A DNA stretch of 33,508 nucleotides from an uncultured Clostridia bacterium. GTDB taxonomy: Bacteria; Bacillota; Clostridia; Monoglobales; Monoglobaceae. The notes below the pieces were generated by a model. That model was not told the DNA's origin, did not search any database, and saw only the letters and a program-made list of their open reading frames with translations. Below are positions 15,492 through 24,048 of this stretch, piece by piece. The stretch covers positions 1 through 33,508 of the forward strand of contig CANQBQ010000020.1 in assembly GCA_947589045.1 (NCBI GenBank), in the 5' to 3' direction. Position numbers and translations under genes: made by a program. Position 1 is the first letter of the stretch. Every line of letters begins with the position of its first letter.

Positions 15492-15527
15492 AAAACCGAC
15501 AAAAATCCGTAGATTTTTGTCGGTTTT
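15492..15527 (-). terminator. Terminator of the minus-strand SLH gene
   Basis: AAAACCGACAAAAATC pairs with GATTTTTGTCGGTTTT, a 16-bp stem with a 4-base loop, followed on the minus strand by AATTTTG. It lies 24 bases beyond the stop codon. Confidence 0.65.
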
Positions 15528-15550
15528 TAAAATTTATCGTCGGGAAATTA

Positions 15551-18415
15551 TTATCTTACGATAACCATTTCCTCAACCACGTTGTCGTAGAGCTTAACGA
15601 AGAGTCTTGCCTCGTTGTCCTCCTCGTATATTTCAATATCCGCCGCAGAAACAACGGATACGTTGTTGGTGTTTCTCTGCGAATCGTAGAGATAGACCGT
15701 TGCGTCGGCAACCGAGTAATTTCTGATGTCCTCGTTGACCTGCACGTTTACCGAGCCGGCAAACTTCCTTGTTACCTTTCCGTAAACGGTGGTGAGGCTG
15801 GTGGTCACATCGTTGCTGAATTCGGTCGTTTTGTTTCTCACGTCAAACAAAAGCGTTATGCCGTCTATTTCGCCTCTTGCATTCAGTCGATACTGAATAA
15901 TATCGCCCTGCTGGAGCTTGACGTCCGACTTGGAGAGCACGGTGTTGTCCGCCGCGAGCAGTTCTACCGCTTTTCCGTCCTGGTAGCCGTAGAGCTTGTC
16001 TACATAGTCGTTGTTTTCGTTCTGCGTTTCGCTTATCGAATCAACCACCAAGATAGGCTGTTCGGGCGCGGCTGTTCCCGTGGAGCTTGTCACGAGTATT
16101 GCTCCCGCGGTGTAGTCCTCCTGAAGGTCGTAGACCAGTACGTCATACGAAGTGTCGTTCGAGAACATCGAACGGGTTCTTATATCATACAAGTCGTAGT
16201 CGGTTCCCGCGCTTTCGGGAATGTCAAATATTATAGTGCTGTCGCCTATGGTGACGTTTCCGAGCTTGCCAGACGCGCTCTTGTAAACGAGGGTGTCGTC
16301 TATATTGAGTGTAAATTCGTCGGGCTTGGGCGCTCCGGTTCCGGTTTCGTCCTTAGCGGTGTAGATTGCGTTTACCGCGCCGCTCGAGTTGGTCGAGTAG
16401 CTTATTATCTGCGGGGTTATATTTCCCTCGCCGCCGAGGTTTTGGAGAACTGTTTTGGGTTCAACGCTGTAAGTGTCGTTGTATCTTACCTTTGCCGCGC
16501 TGTCGAGTACCTGTCTCGAACCGTCCTGAGTGAACAGCTCAATTCTTATCGTGTTGCTGAAGGTATCGGCTTCGGCAGCGTTCATAAGATATGCGTACTT
16601 TGTAGCGGTGTTTTCAACCGAGGTGCTCTTGTTTACCGCGGCGATTTTACCCTCGTAGTCGAGGTAGAATGTGCCGCTGTCGCGTATCTCTATCGTTTCG
16701 GGATAGCTCTTTGCAATCTCGTAATATACGTCGCTTCCGCTTATTCTGTAACCCTTGCTCGATACTTCGGTCACAATGCCGGTTATCGACTCGTCCGAAA
16801 CGTATGCGCGTATGAGGGTGTTGTCCTCAGATATGGTGTAGGATATTACGTTCCACTCCTGAATGTCCTCAAGACCTATCTTCTCACCGTTTTTGAGTAT
16901 GGTGTAGGTCACGGTCGTGTCGTCGGGGTCAAATACCACCGAGCCGTTGAGATACTTGTCGGTAACTCGTCCCGTAATTCTCGAAACGGTATCCACGACT
17001 ATATTGCTGAAGTGGTTTACAAATACGATGTCGGCAGTGTCGTTGATGTCGGTGTCGAGAAGTATGAGGTTGCCGGTTTCGGGTTTGAGCTGTTCGTTGG
17101 TTACCGTGTCGGTATATTTTCCGTTATATATATAGATTGCGTCGCTTGAAATTGATGTTGTTCGGGTCGTTTTGTCGTTGTCCTTGTCGCGCCAGTAGGT
17201 CACTGTCTTTCTCGCATTGTCGTCTCCGGTCACCGAGACAAGGTTTGCCGAGCTTATTTCGATAACATTGTTCTTGTTGTCCTGCGGACGTACCACTATA
17301 AGAGTCCTCTCGTCCGCGTTGGTGTTAAGGCGCGCATAGTACAGCACGTTGTAGCCGAGCAGCTCGGCTGCCATTGTGTCGCCGACTATATATATATTGT
17401 CGCCTATCTGAACTCTGTCCTCTGCGAGCGTACTGCCGCCCGAAAGAGTGGTTTCATGGGTACCCGTGATTTGTCCGTAGAGCTTTTCTACGTTAAGTCT
17501 GTCATAGAGCAGAGTGCGGTCTACGACCTCATAGCTTACGTTTGTTCCGAAGCCGGTCTGCTCCATCATATTACAGGTGAGGGCGTTGAACACGAGCTGG
17601 GCTATGTCGCCTCTTGTCGCGGGAACGCCGCCGGTTGCGTCAATGTTTTTAAGGAGCTGGTTCGACGAAGCGATTACCATGTATCCGCTGGGGTATCCGC
17701 CGCTTGACTGAGCCGCAGGCTCGTAGCCGAGCGCGCGCACTACCATTGTTACCGCTTCCTGAAAGAGAACGGGGTCGTCGGGTCTGAATATGCCCGTGTC
17801 GTCGCCTATTATCATTCCCTGCTGGTCGCCCACGTTAATCGGACCGTTTGCCCAGTGGTTTGCCGCAACGTCGGGGAACCTGGTCTGATAGTCGGAGCTT
17901 TTCGAGATGTCCTCGTAGCCCGACGCATAAACCACTACCTTTGTCATTTCGGAACGGATTATGCTGTCGTTCGGTCTGAAAAGTCCGCTTTCCGCGTCGC
18001 CGACCATAATACCGAGAGCCGAGAGAAGCTCTGCAGCTTCGGCGTATTTGGTGTTAGCCACATCCTCCGCTGCCGAAACCCTGTATTCGCTGTAACGCGA
18101 TGGTGCCACGTTGTCGGTAAGCTCTCTGCTTGTCATTTGGTTGTTTTTTGTGTCGTTTATTTCGATTTCCGCCTGCCCGCCGTTTCCGGGTATGCCGTCA
18201 GCCGAGCTTTCGGCGGCACTGTCTGCGGAGGAGCCGTCCGGAGAAGCCGTCGGAGTCGCTCCGCTTCTTAAATTTCCGCCCTGCGAGGTCGTAACGCTGC
18301 TTTCCGCGCTTGCCTCAACCGCTGTCTCCGCCGTTTCGCTGCCCGCGAAAGCCGCTGTTGCAGTGCCGCACAGGAGCAATACGGCGGTGATGAGAGCGCT
18401 TATTCGTTTTAACAT
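15551..18415 (-). CDS. SLH-domain surface protein (954 aa)
   Basis: This is an exported protein expected to bind cell-wall secondary polymers through SLH domains. A signal peptide (residues 1-24, ending AFA) is followed by a Ser/Ala/Gly-rich linker (25-85) and three N-terminal SLH repeats at about 118-167, 179-231 (FPDVAANHWAN...GDDTGIFRPDD) and 240-280. The remaining 670 residues are beta-rich and acidic (repeated ITG, VTDK and IxIGD-type strands), with no catalytic motif I recognise. It may be an S-layer or cell-envelope structural protein. It is transcribed divergently from the second SLH gene. AGGAGG lies 10 bases before the ATG, and a hairpin overlaps it (18429-18454). High Asn/Asp/Thr content fits an extracellular protein. 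Confidence 0.88.
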   Translation of the reverse strand: MLKRISALITAVLLLCGTATAAFAGSETAETAVEASAESSVTTSQGGNLRSGATPTASPDGSSADSAAESSADGIPGNGGQAEIEINDTKNNQMTSRELTDNVAPSRYSEYRVSAAEDVANTKYAEAAELLSALGIMVGDAESGLFRPNDSIIRSEMTKVVVYASGYEDISKSSDYQTRFPDVAANHWANGPINVGDQQGMIIGDDTGIFRPDDPVLFQEAVTMVVRALGYEPAAQSSGGYPSGYMVIASSNQLLKNIDATGGVPATRGDIAQLVFNALTCNMMEQTGFGTNVSYEVVDRTLLYDRLNVEKLYGQITGTHETTLSGGSTLAEDRVQIGDNIYIVGDTMAAELLGYNVLYYARLNTNADERTLIVVRPQDNKNNVIEISSANLVSVTGDDNARKTVTYWRDKDNDKTTRTTSISSDAIYIYNGKYTDTVTNEQLKPETGNLILLDTDINDTADIVFVNHFSNIVVDTVSRITGRVTDKYLNGSVVFDPDDTTVTYTILKNGEKIGLEDIQEWNVISYTISEDNTLIRAYVSDESITGIVTEVSSKGYRISGSDVYYEIAKSYPETIEIRDSGTFYLDYEGKIAAVNKSTSVENTATKYAYLMNAAEADTFSNTIRIELFTQDGSRQVLDSAAKVRYNDTYSVEPKTVLQNLGGEGNITPQIISYSTNSSGAVNAIYTAKDETGTGAPKPDEFTLNIDDTLVYKSASGKLGNVTIGDSTIIFDIPESAGTDYDLYDIRTRSMFSNDTSYDVLVYDLQEDYTAGAILVTSSTGTAAPEQPILVVDSISETQNENNDYVDKLYGYQDGKAVELLAADNTVLSKSDVKLQQGDIIQYRLNARGEIDGITLLFDVRNKTTEFSNDVTTSLTTVYGKVTRKFAGSVNVQVNEDIRNYSVADATVYLYDSQRNTNNVSVVSAADIEIYEEDNEARLFVKLYDNVVEEMVIVR

Positions 18416-18428
18416 ATTTTTTATGCCT

Positions 18429-18454
18429 CCTTGAATTTTTTGAGTTATTCAAGG
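18429..18454 (-). promoter_or_regulatory. Leader hairpin overlapping the SLH ribosome site
   Basis: CCTTGAAT and ATTCAAGG form an 8-bp inverted repeat whose 3' arm, on the minus strand, includes the first four bases of AAGGAGG. The rest of the 323-base gap between the SLH genes is AT-rich. The minus-strand promoter is unclear; TGCTATAAA near 18505 is a possible extended -10. A GC hairpin at 18671-18703 lies in the other gene's leader. Confidence 0.45.
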
Positions 18455-18591
18455 TTATTTTGTACCCGCGCGCAGGATTTACTACAAAAAGATTTTGGTG
18501 TTTATAGCAAAAATTTGTAAAATTAAGATTTGTGTAAACATTTTTTAACGTTATTTTAAAATATATGTAATCAAATATTTGATATAATCTA

Positions 18592-18620
18592 TTGAATTAT
18601 ATTTATCGTTGTGTTAAAAT
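18592..18620 (+). promoter_or_regulatory. Promoter of the plus-strand SLH gene
   Basis: TTGAAT (18592-18597) and TAAAAT (18615-18620) with a 17-base spacer. A TGATATAAT extended -10 just upstream (about 18580-18588) is an alternative. The resulting leader of over 100 bases includes a structured segment TCGCGGG...CCCGCGA (18671-18703). Confidence 0.5.
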
Positions 18621-18738
18621 TATTATAAGCAGTATTGGAATTTGGCACAAAAGATTGCAGAATGAAGTCCTCGCGGGGGCTGCGGATAAATTTCCGCCCG
18701 CGAATAAGTACAGATAATACCTTAAGGAGGTAATTAAA

Positions 18739-20577
18739 ATGAAATTTAAAAAGTTTGTTTGCGGTGTGCTGTCGGCGGCTATGCTGCTGTCTGCGTCCGC
18801 TGTTTCGGCTCTGACGTTCGACGATGTTGAAAACGACCCGTCGGTAGAATGGGCTAAGCCCTATATCCACTCAATGACCGACGCCGGATATATCAAGGGC
18901 TTTGAGGACGGTACTTTCCGCCCCTCTCAGCCGATAACGAAAATTCAGGCTCTCCTGCTTATGGCGAGAATGATAGGCGTTGACGACGCGGCGTATTCGG
19001 ATATGGCTGAAAATGCGGTAAAGCTCTACGAGAGCACGCTGAGCGGCTTTAACACACAGTATAAAAAGGAAGTTTCCTATCTGCTCTACTGCGGCGTTAT
19101 AAAGGAAACCGACCTTAACACATATGTTTCCGCAAATGTTGCAAATAATGCACTCAAGAGATATGAAGCGGCAATTTTGCTGACAAAGATACTCGGCAAG
19201 GCGACCGATGTTGCAAATCAGGCGTTTGTTTCATCGTCGTATTCCGACTCCGCCGAAATTCCTTCGGCGGCGCGTGCTTATGTTGAGTATGTGCGCGAGC
19301 AGGGCATAATGGAGGGCGTTGGCAACGATGCAAGCGGTGCTCCCGTCTTCTCTCCCAACACCGAGGTTACGCGCGCTCAGATGGCTAAAATGCTGGCGTG
19401 CCTTATAGACCTGCTCGATACGAATTGCGCCGAAGGCATTGTTCAGAGCGTAAATTCGTTCGACAATAACATAACGCTCGACTCCAACGCAACTCATCAG
19501 TTTACCGACGACACTCTCATTCATCTGGACGGCGCCGAGGCAGACCTTTCGGAGATAGAGGTAGGAAAGTCGGCTAAGATACTCTATGCAAACAACCTTG
19601 CGAGAACTGCGGAGTTTAGCGATGCGAAAGATAAACCCGAGCAGAACGCGACTATCTACGGAGTTATAAGCAACGCATCCGAGAGTGCGAACGGCAAACA
19701 GCTCACGTTAAAGGATTATGAGTCAAACTCGGTGATTGGCGTATATTATGCCGCGGACGATTGCAAGATAACCGTAAACGGCGGTGCGGCTACGTTTAAT
19801 CAGCTTAAGATAAACGATTACGTTGAAATCACTCTTGAAAACGGAAAAATCGCCTCTATCGTAAGCGCGGATAAAACTACGACGGCTAACGGAAAGCTGG
19901 CGGATATTGAAATCGGAGACAACGACGTTACCCTCGTTCTGGAAAATTCAAAGGGCGAGCTGTCGAGGTACACCACCTCGTCGAACGGCGTTTCGGTCGA
20001 GAGAAACGACTCCGCCTCGGATATACAGAGCCTGGCGATAGGCGACGGAATTACGTTGAGACTGACCTACGGAAAGATAACAAAGATACAGGCGAGCAGT
20101 ACCAACCAGAAAGACTCCGGAACAATCGAGTCCATACTTTTGTCCTCGTCGACCCCGCAGATGACGATTACGTCGGAAGGCAAGAAAAACACCTACAACG
20201 TCAGCAAGAGCGTTAAAATCACCATCGACGGAAAAGAGGGCTCGCTGTATGATTTAAGACCCGGACTTGCAATCTCGTACACGCTCGAAAGCAAGGAGAT
20301 AGTCGAGATTTCAACCACATCGGTTATAACGTCTTCCAAGGAATATATCATCGGAACAATTCAGTCCATCAACACGACCTACGGCTTTGTGAACGTCGAG
20401 GACAGCGAAGGCAATACCGAGCAGGTATTTGTCAACACCGGTACGGCAATCTCGGACGACAGACAGAGCGTTTCCAAGAGCATTTCGATAAAGGCTTTGG
20501 AGGTCGGTATGTCGGTAATCGTGACGGGCAGTAATTCAACCGGCGTGTTTACGGCAAAGAAAATAATCGTTCAGTAG
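18739..20577 (+). CDS. SLH-domain surface protein (612 aa)
   Basis: This is an exported, probably wall-bound protein. The signal peptide (1-24, ending VSA) leads straight into three SLH repeats: about 26-80 (LTFDDVENDPSVEWAKPYI...GFEDGTFRPSQPIT), 110-155 and 165-230 (YSDSAEIPSAARAYVEYV...FSPNTEVTRAQMAKML). The rest consists of repeated beta-rich modules of about 75-90 residues that start with phrases such as GIVQSVNSF, GVISNASES, GTIESILLS and GTIQSINTT, so it is a tandem-domain stalk. No enzyme motif is visible. AAGGAGG stands 8 bases before the ATG. Together with the divergent SLH gene it forms a surface-protein locus. A clean terminator follows. Confidence 0.88.
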   Translation: MKFKKFVCGVLSAAMLLSASAVSALTFDDVENDPSVEWAKPYIHSMTDAGYIKGFEDGTFRPSQPITKIQALLLMARMIGVDDAAYSDMAENAVKLYESTLSGFNTQYKKEVSYLLYCGVIKETDLNTYVSANVANNALKRYEAAILLTKILGKATDVANQAFVSSSYSDSAEIPSAARAYVEYVREQGIMEGVGNDASGAPVFSPNTEVTRAQMAKMLACLIDLLDTNCAEGIVQSVNSFDNNITLDSNATHQFTDDTLIHLDGAEADLSEIEVGKSAKILYANNLARTAEFSDAKDKPEQNATIYGVISNASESANGKQLTLKDYESNSVIGVYYAADDCKITVNGGAATFNQLKINDYVEITLENGKIASIVSADKTTTANGKLADIEIGDNDVTLVLENSKGELSRYTTSSNGVSVERNDSASDIQSLAIGDGITLRLTYGKITKIQASSTNQKDSGTIESILLSSSTPQMTITSEGKKNTYNVSKSVKITIDGKEGSLYDLRPGLAISYTLESKEIVEISTTSVITSSKEYIIGTIQSINTTYGFVNVEDSEGNTEQVFVNTGTAISDDRQSVSKSISIKALEVGMSVIVTGSNSTGVFTAKKIIVQ

Positions 20578-20593
20578 GATTTAAAAAATTCGG

Positions 20594-20623
20594 TCGGGGC
20601 GTGTATGCGCCCCGATTTGTTTT
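20594..20623 (+). terminator. Terminator of the plus-strand SLH gene
   Basis: TCGGGGCG and CGCCCCGA form an 8-bp stem with a six-base loop, followed by TTTGTTTT, 17 bases past the stop. Confidence 0.85.
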
Positions 20624-20636
20624 ACAGGGGGTAAAA

Positions 20637-21122
20637 ATGGCTGAAAAAGAAAAGACCTGCTGTTTTTCGGGACACAGAATTATACCTGTCGGCGAGCGGG
20701 AGCGGGTAAAGGAACAGCTGAAAAATATAATACCGGAGCTTTATTCGGGCGGAATTGATACCTTCCTGTGCGGCGGCGCGGTGGGCTTTGATATGCTCGC
20801 GGCTGAGAGCGTGCTTGCGTTTAAAGCCAAAATGCGGGATATTCGCCTTGTTATGGCGCTGCCCTGTATAAATCAGGCGGAAAAGTGGAGCGTGAAGCAA
20901 AGGCGGGATTACAACAGAATTTTGAGCGCCGCGGACGAGGTGATATATCTGTCCGAGGAATATACAAAGGGCTGTATGCACGTCCGAAACCGATTTATGG
21001 TCGGAAACAGCGCGGTTTGTGTTTGCTACTGCCGCAGTGCGTCGGGCGGCACCGCCTATACTGTGGAGCAGGCGCGCCGCCTCGGTCTGAAAATATATAA
21101 TGTGGCAGAGACTTTTGAATAA
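20637..21122 (+). CDS. SLOG/DUF1273 (YpsA-like) nucleotide-binding protein (161 aa)
   Basis: This single-domain Rossmann-like protein belongs to the SLOG superfamily, DUF1273/YpsA branch. Members bind nucleotides or nucleotide-derived ligands, and their roles are mostly undefined. Visible hallmarks are CCFSGHRI near the N-terminus, FLCGGAVGFDMLAAE (glycine-rich loop) and NRFMVGNSAVCVCYCR...GGTAYTVEQARR at the C-terminal half. ATG 20637 follows AGGGGG; an upstream GTG at 20601 lies inside the previous gene's terminator, so it cannot be the start. It converges on the phage cassette with a shared terminator. SLOG proteins sometimes act in defence or signalling, but nothing here shows that. Confidence 0.85.
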   Translation: MAEKEKTCCFSGHRIIPVGERERVKEQLKNIIPELYSGGIDTFLCGGAVGFDMLAAESVLAFKAKMRDIRLVMALPCINQAEKWSVKQRRDYNRILSAADEVIYLSEEYTKGCMHVRNRFMVGNSAVCVCYCRSASGGTAYTVEQARRLGLKIYNVAETFE

Positions 21123-21130
21123 AATTTAAA

Positions 21131-21166
21131 ACAATCCGTGAAGCACAGCTTCACGGATTGTTTTTT
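21131..21166. terminator. Bidirectional terminator between SLOG gene and phage cassette
   Basis: ACAATCCGTGAAGC and GCTTCACGGATTGT form a perfect 14-bp stem with a three-base loop, followed by TTTTTT on the plus strand and TTTTAAATTTT on the minus strand. Confidence 0.9.
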
Positions 21167-21173
21167 GCGGCAT

Positions 21174-22814
21174 TTATACAAGGACGCGCTTTATGTCGTG
21201 TATTATAACGCCGCCCTTGCCGTCGAGCCGAATTTGGTAGCTGTCGCACTTGGGCAGACGAACGGGAATTTGCCGCGCGATAAAGCCCTTGCCGCGTATG
21301 GTGTCCAGCTCCTCAAACTCTCCGTCGTCTACGCGCACGCTGACGCGTATAATTCCGCTGTCGTCGGTCTGCATCTCGGCTCTTATGTATATAAATCCGA
21401 GCTGCTTTAAGTCGAACTCGCCGTGAGTGTAGCGTTTGCCGACCGCGTACCAGTCGCACGGAGCGCCGCCGTACATCTTTACGACCTTTTCACTTGTCGC
21501 GCCGTACAGCACCCCGTCTCTTGAAATGAAATCGACAAACGGCTCGCTGTCCTCCCGATACCACACGCCGTACCTCGGGTCGTACACCAAAATTTCACAG
21601 CCGCCGTCAAAGTATGCGCAGGCGTAATATTTTTGACCGTCGCTTCCGCCGACACAGCCCGTGTACTTCCGCGTCAGATTGTCGCTTATCAGCTTCGGAT
21701 TTCCTCCCGAATATCTGTAAAATCCGTGATTGCCTAGATAGTACACCGAGTTGCCGAGCGTTGCGACCGAGCGTTCGTCCGCCGAGCCCCAAAGGTCTAC
21801 CTGCTTGAGCGAAAAGTTTTTGGGGCGGTCGCCGTAGACCTGAAACAGAGCGTCGTTTTTAAAAGCGACCAGCGAGCCGTTTAAGCCTATTATCCCTGTG
21901 AACGGATTGTCGTTGTCAACCACGCCGAACCAGCTGTCGTTTTCGCCCTTGGTGAGAGTGTTGTAGCTGAGGGCGTCCGCTTTGGCGGAGGCAAATATAT
22001 ACTGACCGTCCGACGACGTACCCCAGAGCCTTCCGCCGCTCACGCATACCTGCGCCATATCGGGGACAAAGGTTTTTATTATAATGAAATCGTCCTCCTC
22101 CGCATAGAAGGCGCCGTTTTGCGGGAAGCCTATCTCCTGACCGGTACAGTTGTAGAGCTTGACGTGTAAGGTGGTTTGGACTATCGACTGTATCACCATA
22201 TACGCGACCCTGTCCTCGGGCGGGTATGCCGTGCCGCGCCCCGGGACGGCGGTATTGACAATCTCGACCGGACAGTTTTCGATTATTATGCTGTCGCCGA
22301 CATGGAAAAACGGCTCGAAATACGCGTTGGTTTTGATTACCGATTTGTAACCTCCCGTATCGGGATCTATTGTGGTAAATGTTCCGATGTGGTCCAATCG
22401 GAAAATTTGTTCCATCTTTTCAAGCCGCTGTTTTTCTGCGCTGCAGTCAAAGTACAGCTTGTCGGGAAAAATAAATATTTTGTCGCCCAGCCGCGCGACC
22501 GATTTCCTGCCCTCGGACAGCGTAAGGTTGTCGATAACGGTTCCCTTGTAGCAGAAATTTTTGCCCGCAATGCCGGTAAATCCGTCGTCGAGCGGCTCGT
22601 CGTACTTCGGCGCGGCGAGGTTTGATATTCCTTTCATACCGTCTATGAGCGTCACCCTTTCGCCGCGCGGAGCAAGGCAGGGGTACATATTGCTGGAGAG
22701 GTTTTTGCAGTCCGCAAGTTCGTTGTCCGAAATTTTGCGGCGGGTGTTTATCCCCTCGAAAGAAAATCTGTCAAACGACCTGACCTTGCGCTTTTCGTTT
22801 TCGTTAAGAAGCAC
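21174..22814 (-). CDS. Phage tail nozzle/stabilisation-like protein (546 aa)
   Basis: This is the last gene of the structural cassette. Its strand-rich sequence has many aromatic-glycine phrases spread evenly (GRLWGTSSDGQYIFAS, SVYYLGNHGFYRYSGG, YDPRYGVWYRED), the look of a beta-propeller. The nozzle proteins of short-tailed phages (P22 gp10, T7 gp12) have that fold and lie after the head-tail adaptor, as here. Length is somewhat above P22 gp10. The start is GTG 22814, 8 bases after GGAGG; the frame is open upstream to 22880, but that overlaps the adaptor gene. The identity rests on fold impression and gene order, so it is moderate. An alternative is another beta-propeller virion protein. Confidence 0.55.
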   Translation of the reverse strand: MLLNENEKRKVRSFDRFSFEGINTRRKISDNELADCKNLSSNMYPCLAPRGERVTLIDGMKGISNLAAPKYDEPLDDGFTGIAGKNFCYKGTVIDNLTLSEGRKSVARLGDKIFIFPDKLYFDCSAEKQRLEKMEQIFRLDHIGTFTTIDPDTGGYKSVIKTNAYFEPFFHVGDSIIIENCPVEIVNTAVPGRGTAYPPEDRVAYMVIQSIVQTTLHVKLYNCTGQEIGFPQNGAFYAEEDDFIIIKTFVPDMAQVCVSGGRLWGTSSDGQYIFASAKADALSYNTLTKGENDSWFGVVDNDNPFTGIIGLNGSLVAFKNDALFQVYGDRPKNFSLKQVDLWGSADERSVATLGNSVYYLGNHGFYRYSGGNPKLISDNLTRKYTGCVGGSDGQKYYACAYFDGGCEILVYDPRYGVWYREDSEPFVDFISRDGVLYGATSEKVVKMYGGAPCDWYAVGKRYTHGEFDLKQLGFIYIRAEMQTDDSGIIRVSVRVDDGEFEELDTIRGKGFIARQIPVRLPKCDSYQIRLDGKGGVIIHDIKRVLV

Positions 22815-22819
22815 CGACG

Positions 22820-23587
22820 TCACCTCCAGTAATTGTTGAAGCACGAAATTCTGCACAGAGGATTTCGCGACTTGTACCAATCAGCGTATGCCTTAAGCGT
22901 GATGTTGAACTGCTCGCTGAAGCTGCGGTAGCCGTCATAGTCGCCGCTGTGCAGGGCGTATTTTGAGAGCAGATATTCGGTGTACATTTTGTCATAGGGC
23001 ATAGGCGCGAGCGTTTCATCGGTCAGAATGCGGCTTATAAACATATTTACGTTTCCGCCTTCTTCAAGCTCGTCCGATATTCTTATGCCGTCCTTTGCCG
23101 TCTCAAGCACATATGTGTAAACCGCGCTGTCGCCGTCGGGAGAGCCGTCCTCATTAAATTTTGTGATGATTTTTATAAGGTCTCCCTCCTTCAGAGGCGG
23201 GTTTGAAATTCCGATAAAGTCGCCCGAGACAGAGTATTCTCCCTCAAGCTCAACACAGCGTATGGGCAGATATTTTTTTAAATATGCGACCCTTACCCGA
23301 GTACCGTCGCGGTGGGGAAGAATGAGGGAGGTGTCAAAGGTGCGTAAATCGGACTTGGTGTACACAACCCCGTTTACCGTAACGTTCTCCACCATATCAA
23401 AGTTCAGCCCGTCGGGAAGGCTCGGAATAAGACCGTCCTCAACATTACACTCTATGTAGTCGTAGCTTTTGCATATTTCCTGAGAGAGCATAGCCGACAG
23501 CTCGTTGCACCAGTTCAGCTTTTCACGCAGAGTAAAACGGTTGGGAATAAATCTGTCGGCGTTTAATATTGCATCGGTTATTTTCAA
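22820..23587 (-). CDS. Phage head-tail adaptor-like protein (255 aa)
   Basis: This is probably a connector between portal and tail in a short-tailed particle. The helical N-terminus (MKITDAILNADRFIPNRFTLREKLNWCNELSAMLSQ, here as two adjoining segments) and C-terminal helices (YTEYLLSKYALHSGDYDG) enclose a beta-rich middle part, as in podoviral gp4/gp11-type adaptors. The start is TTG 23587, overlapping the holin stop (TTGA) with GGAGG upstream. The next gene starts five bases after its stop. No catalytic motif is seen. The family was not recognised directly; the call comes from size, fold pattern and position. Confidence 0.45.
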   Translation of the reverse strand: MKITDAILNADRFIPNRFTLREKLNWCNELSAMLSQEICKSYDYIECNVEDGLIPSLPDGLNFDMVENVTVNGVVYTKSDLRTFDTSLILPHRDGTRVRVAYLKKYLPIRCVELEGEYSVSGDFIGISNPPLKEGDLIKIITKFNEDGSPDGDSAVYTYVLETAKDGIRISDELEEGGNVNMFISRILTDETLAPMPYDKMYTEYLLSKYALHSGDYDGYRSFSEQFNITLKAYADWYKSRNPLCRISCFNNYWR

Positions 23588-24018
23588 TTTCCCGCCTCCC
23601 CGTTGTCGATTTTTTCTTTCAAAATTTCAATCGCGCGTGTGATAACCGGGGGCATAGGCACGCCCATTAACCCCGCGTTTTCGACTATGCTTATTACTTC
23701 GTTGCAGATGAACGCCGTCACAACGCCGTCCTTGATGAATCCTACGCCGAGTACCAAATCAAGGCGGCACGCAATAAGTACAAAAAACAGCATAGCACAC
23801 TTGCGAAACAGTCCTTTAAGCCCCGCACGGGACTCAAGCGCGCCGTTTTCCGAATGCGGCGACTGTTTGAAAATTCCCGCGACCACCAAACCGCTGAGAT
23901 AGTCGCCCGCCATAAATATACACAGCGTCGTAAGCGCGGCGTTCCACCCGCCGAATATCGACGACATAGCCCCGCCGACAAATCCGCATATTGCCAAAAT
24001 AATTCCTTTGATTTCCAT
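23584..24018 (-). CDS. Phage holin, TcdE/Cph1-like (144 aa)
   Basis: This is a small membrane protein of the phage_holin_4 family, which forms pores that release endolysin or export large proteins. It has an N-terminal hydrophobic segment with glycines (about 5-25), a second (28-50, CIFMAGDYLSGLVVAGIF), the polar SENGALESRAGLKGLFRKCAML loop typical of TcdE-like holins, and further hydrophobic stretches at about 75-110. AAGGAGG precedes the ATG. Unusually it lies between tail fibre and adaptor genes, and no endolysin is in the cassette, so lysis would need an enzyme from elsewhere. A role in releasing particles or proteins is possible. Confidence 0.85.
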   Translation of the reverse strand: MEIKGIILAICGFVGGAMSSIFGGWNAALTTLCIFMAGDYLSGLVVAGIFKQSPHSENGALESRAGLKGLFRKCAMLFFVLIACRLDLVLGVGFIKDGVVTAFICNEVISIVENAGLMGVPMPPVITRAIEILKEKIDNGEAGN

Positions 24019-24048
24019 AATCTGATCCTCCTTATATGATATTTGCTT

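Noticed and set aside
20601-20636. Upstream GTG start for the SLOG gene
   Set aside because: The GTG lies inside the stem of the preceding terminator and has no ribosome site; ATG 20637 has AGGGGG before it.
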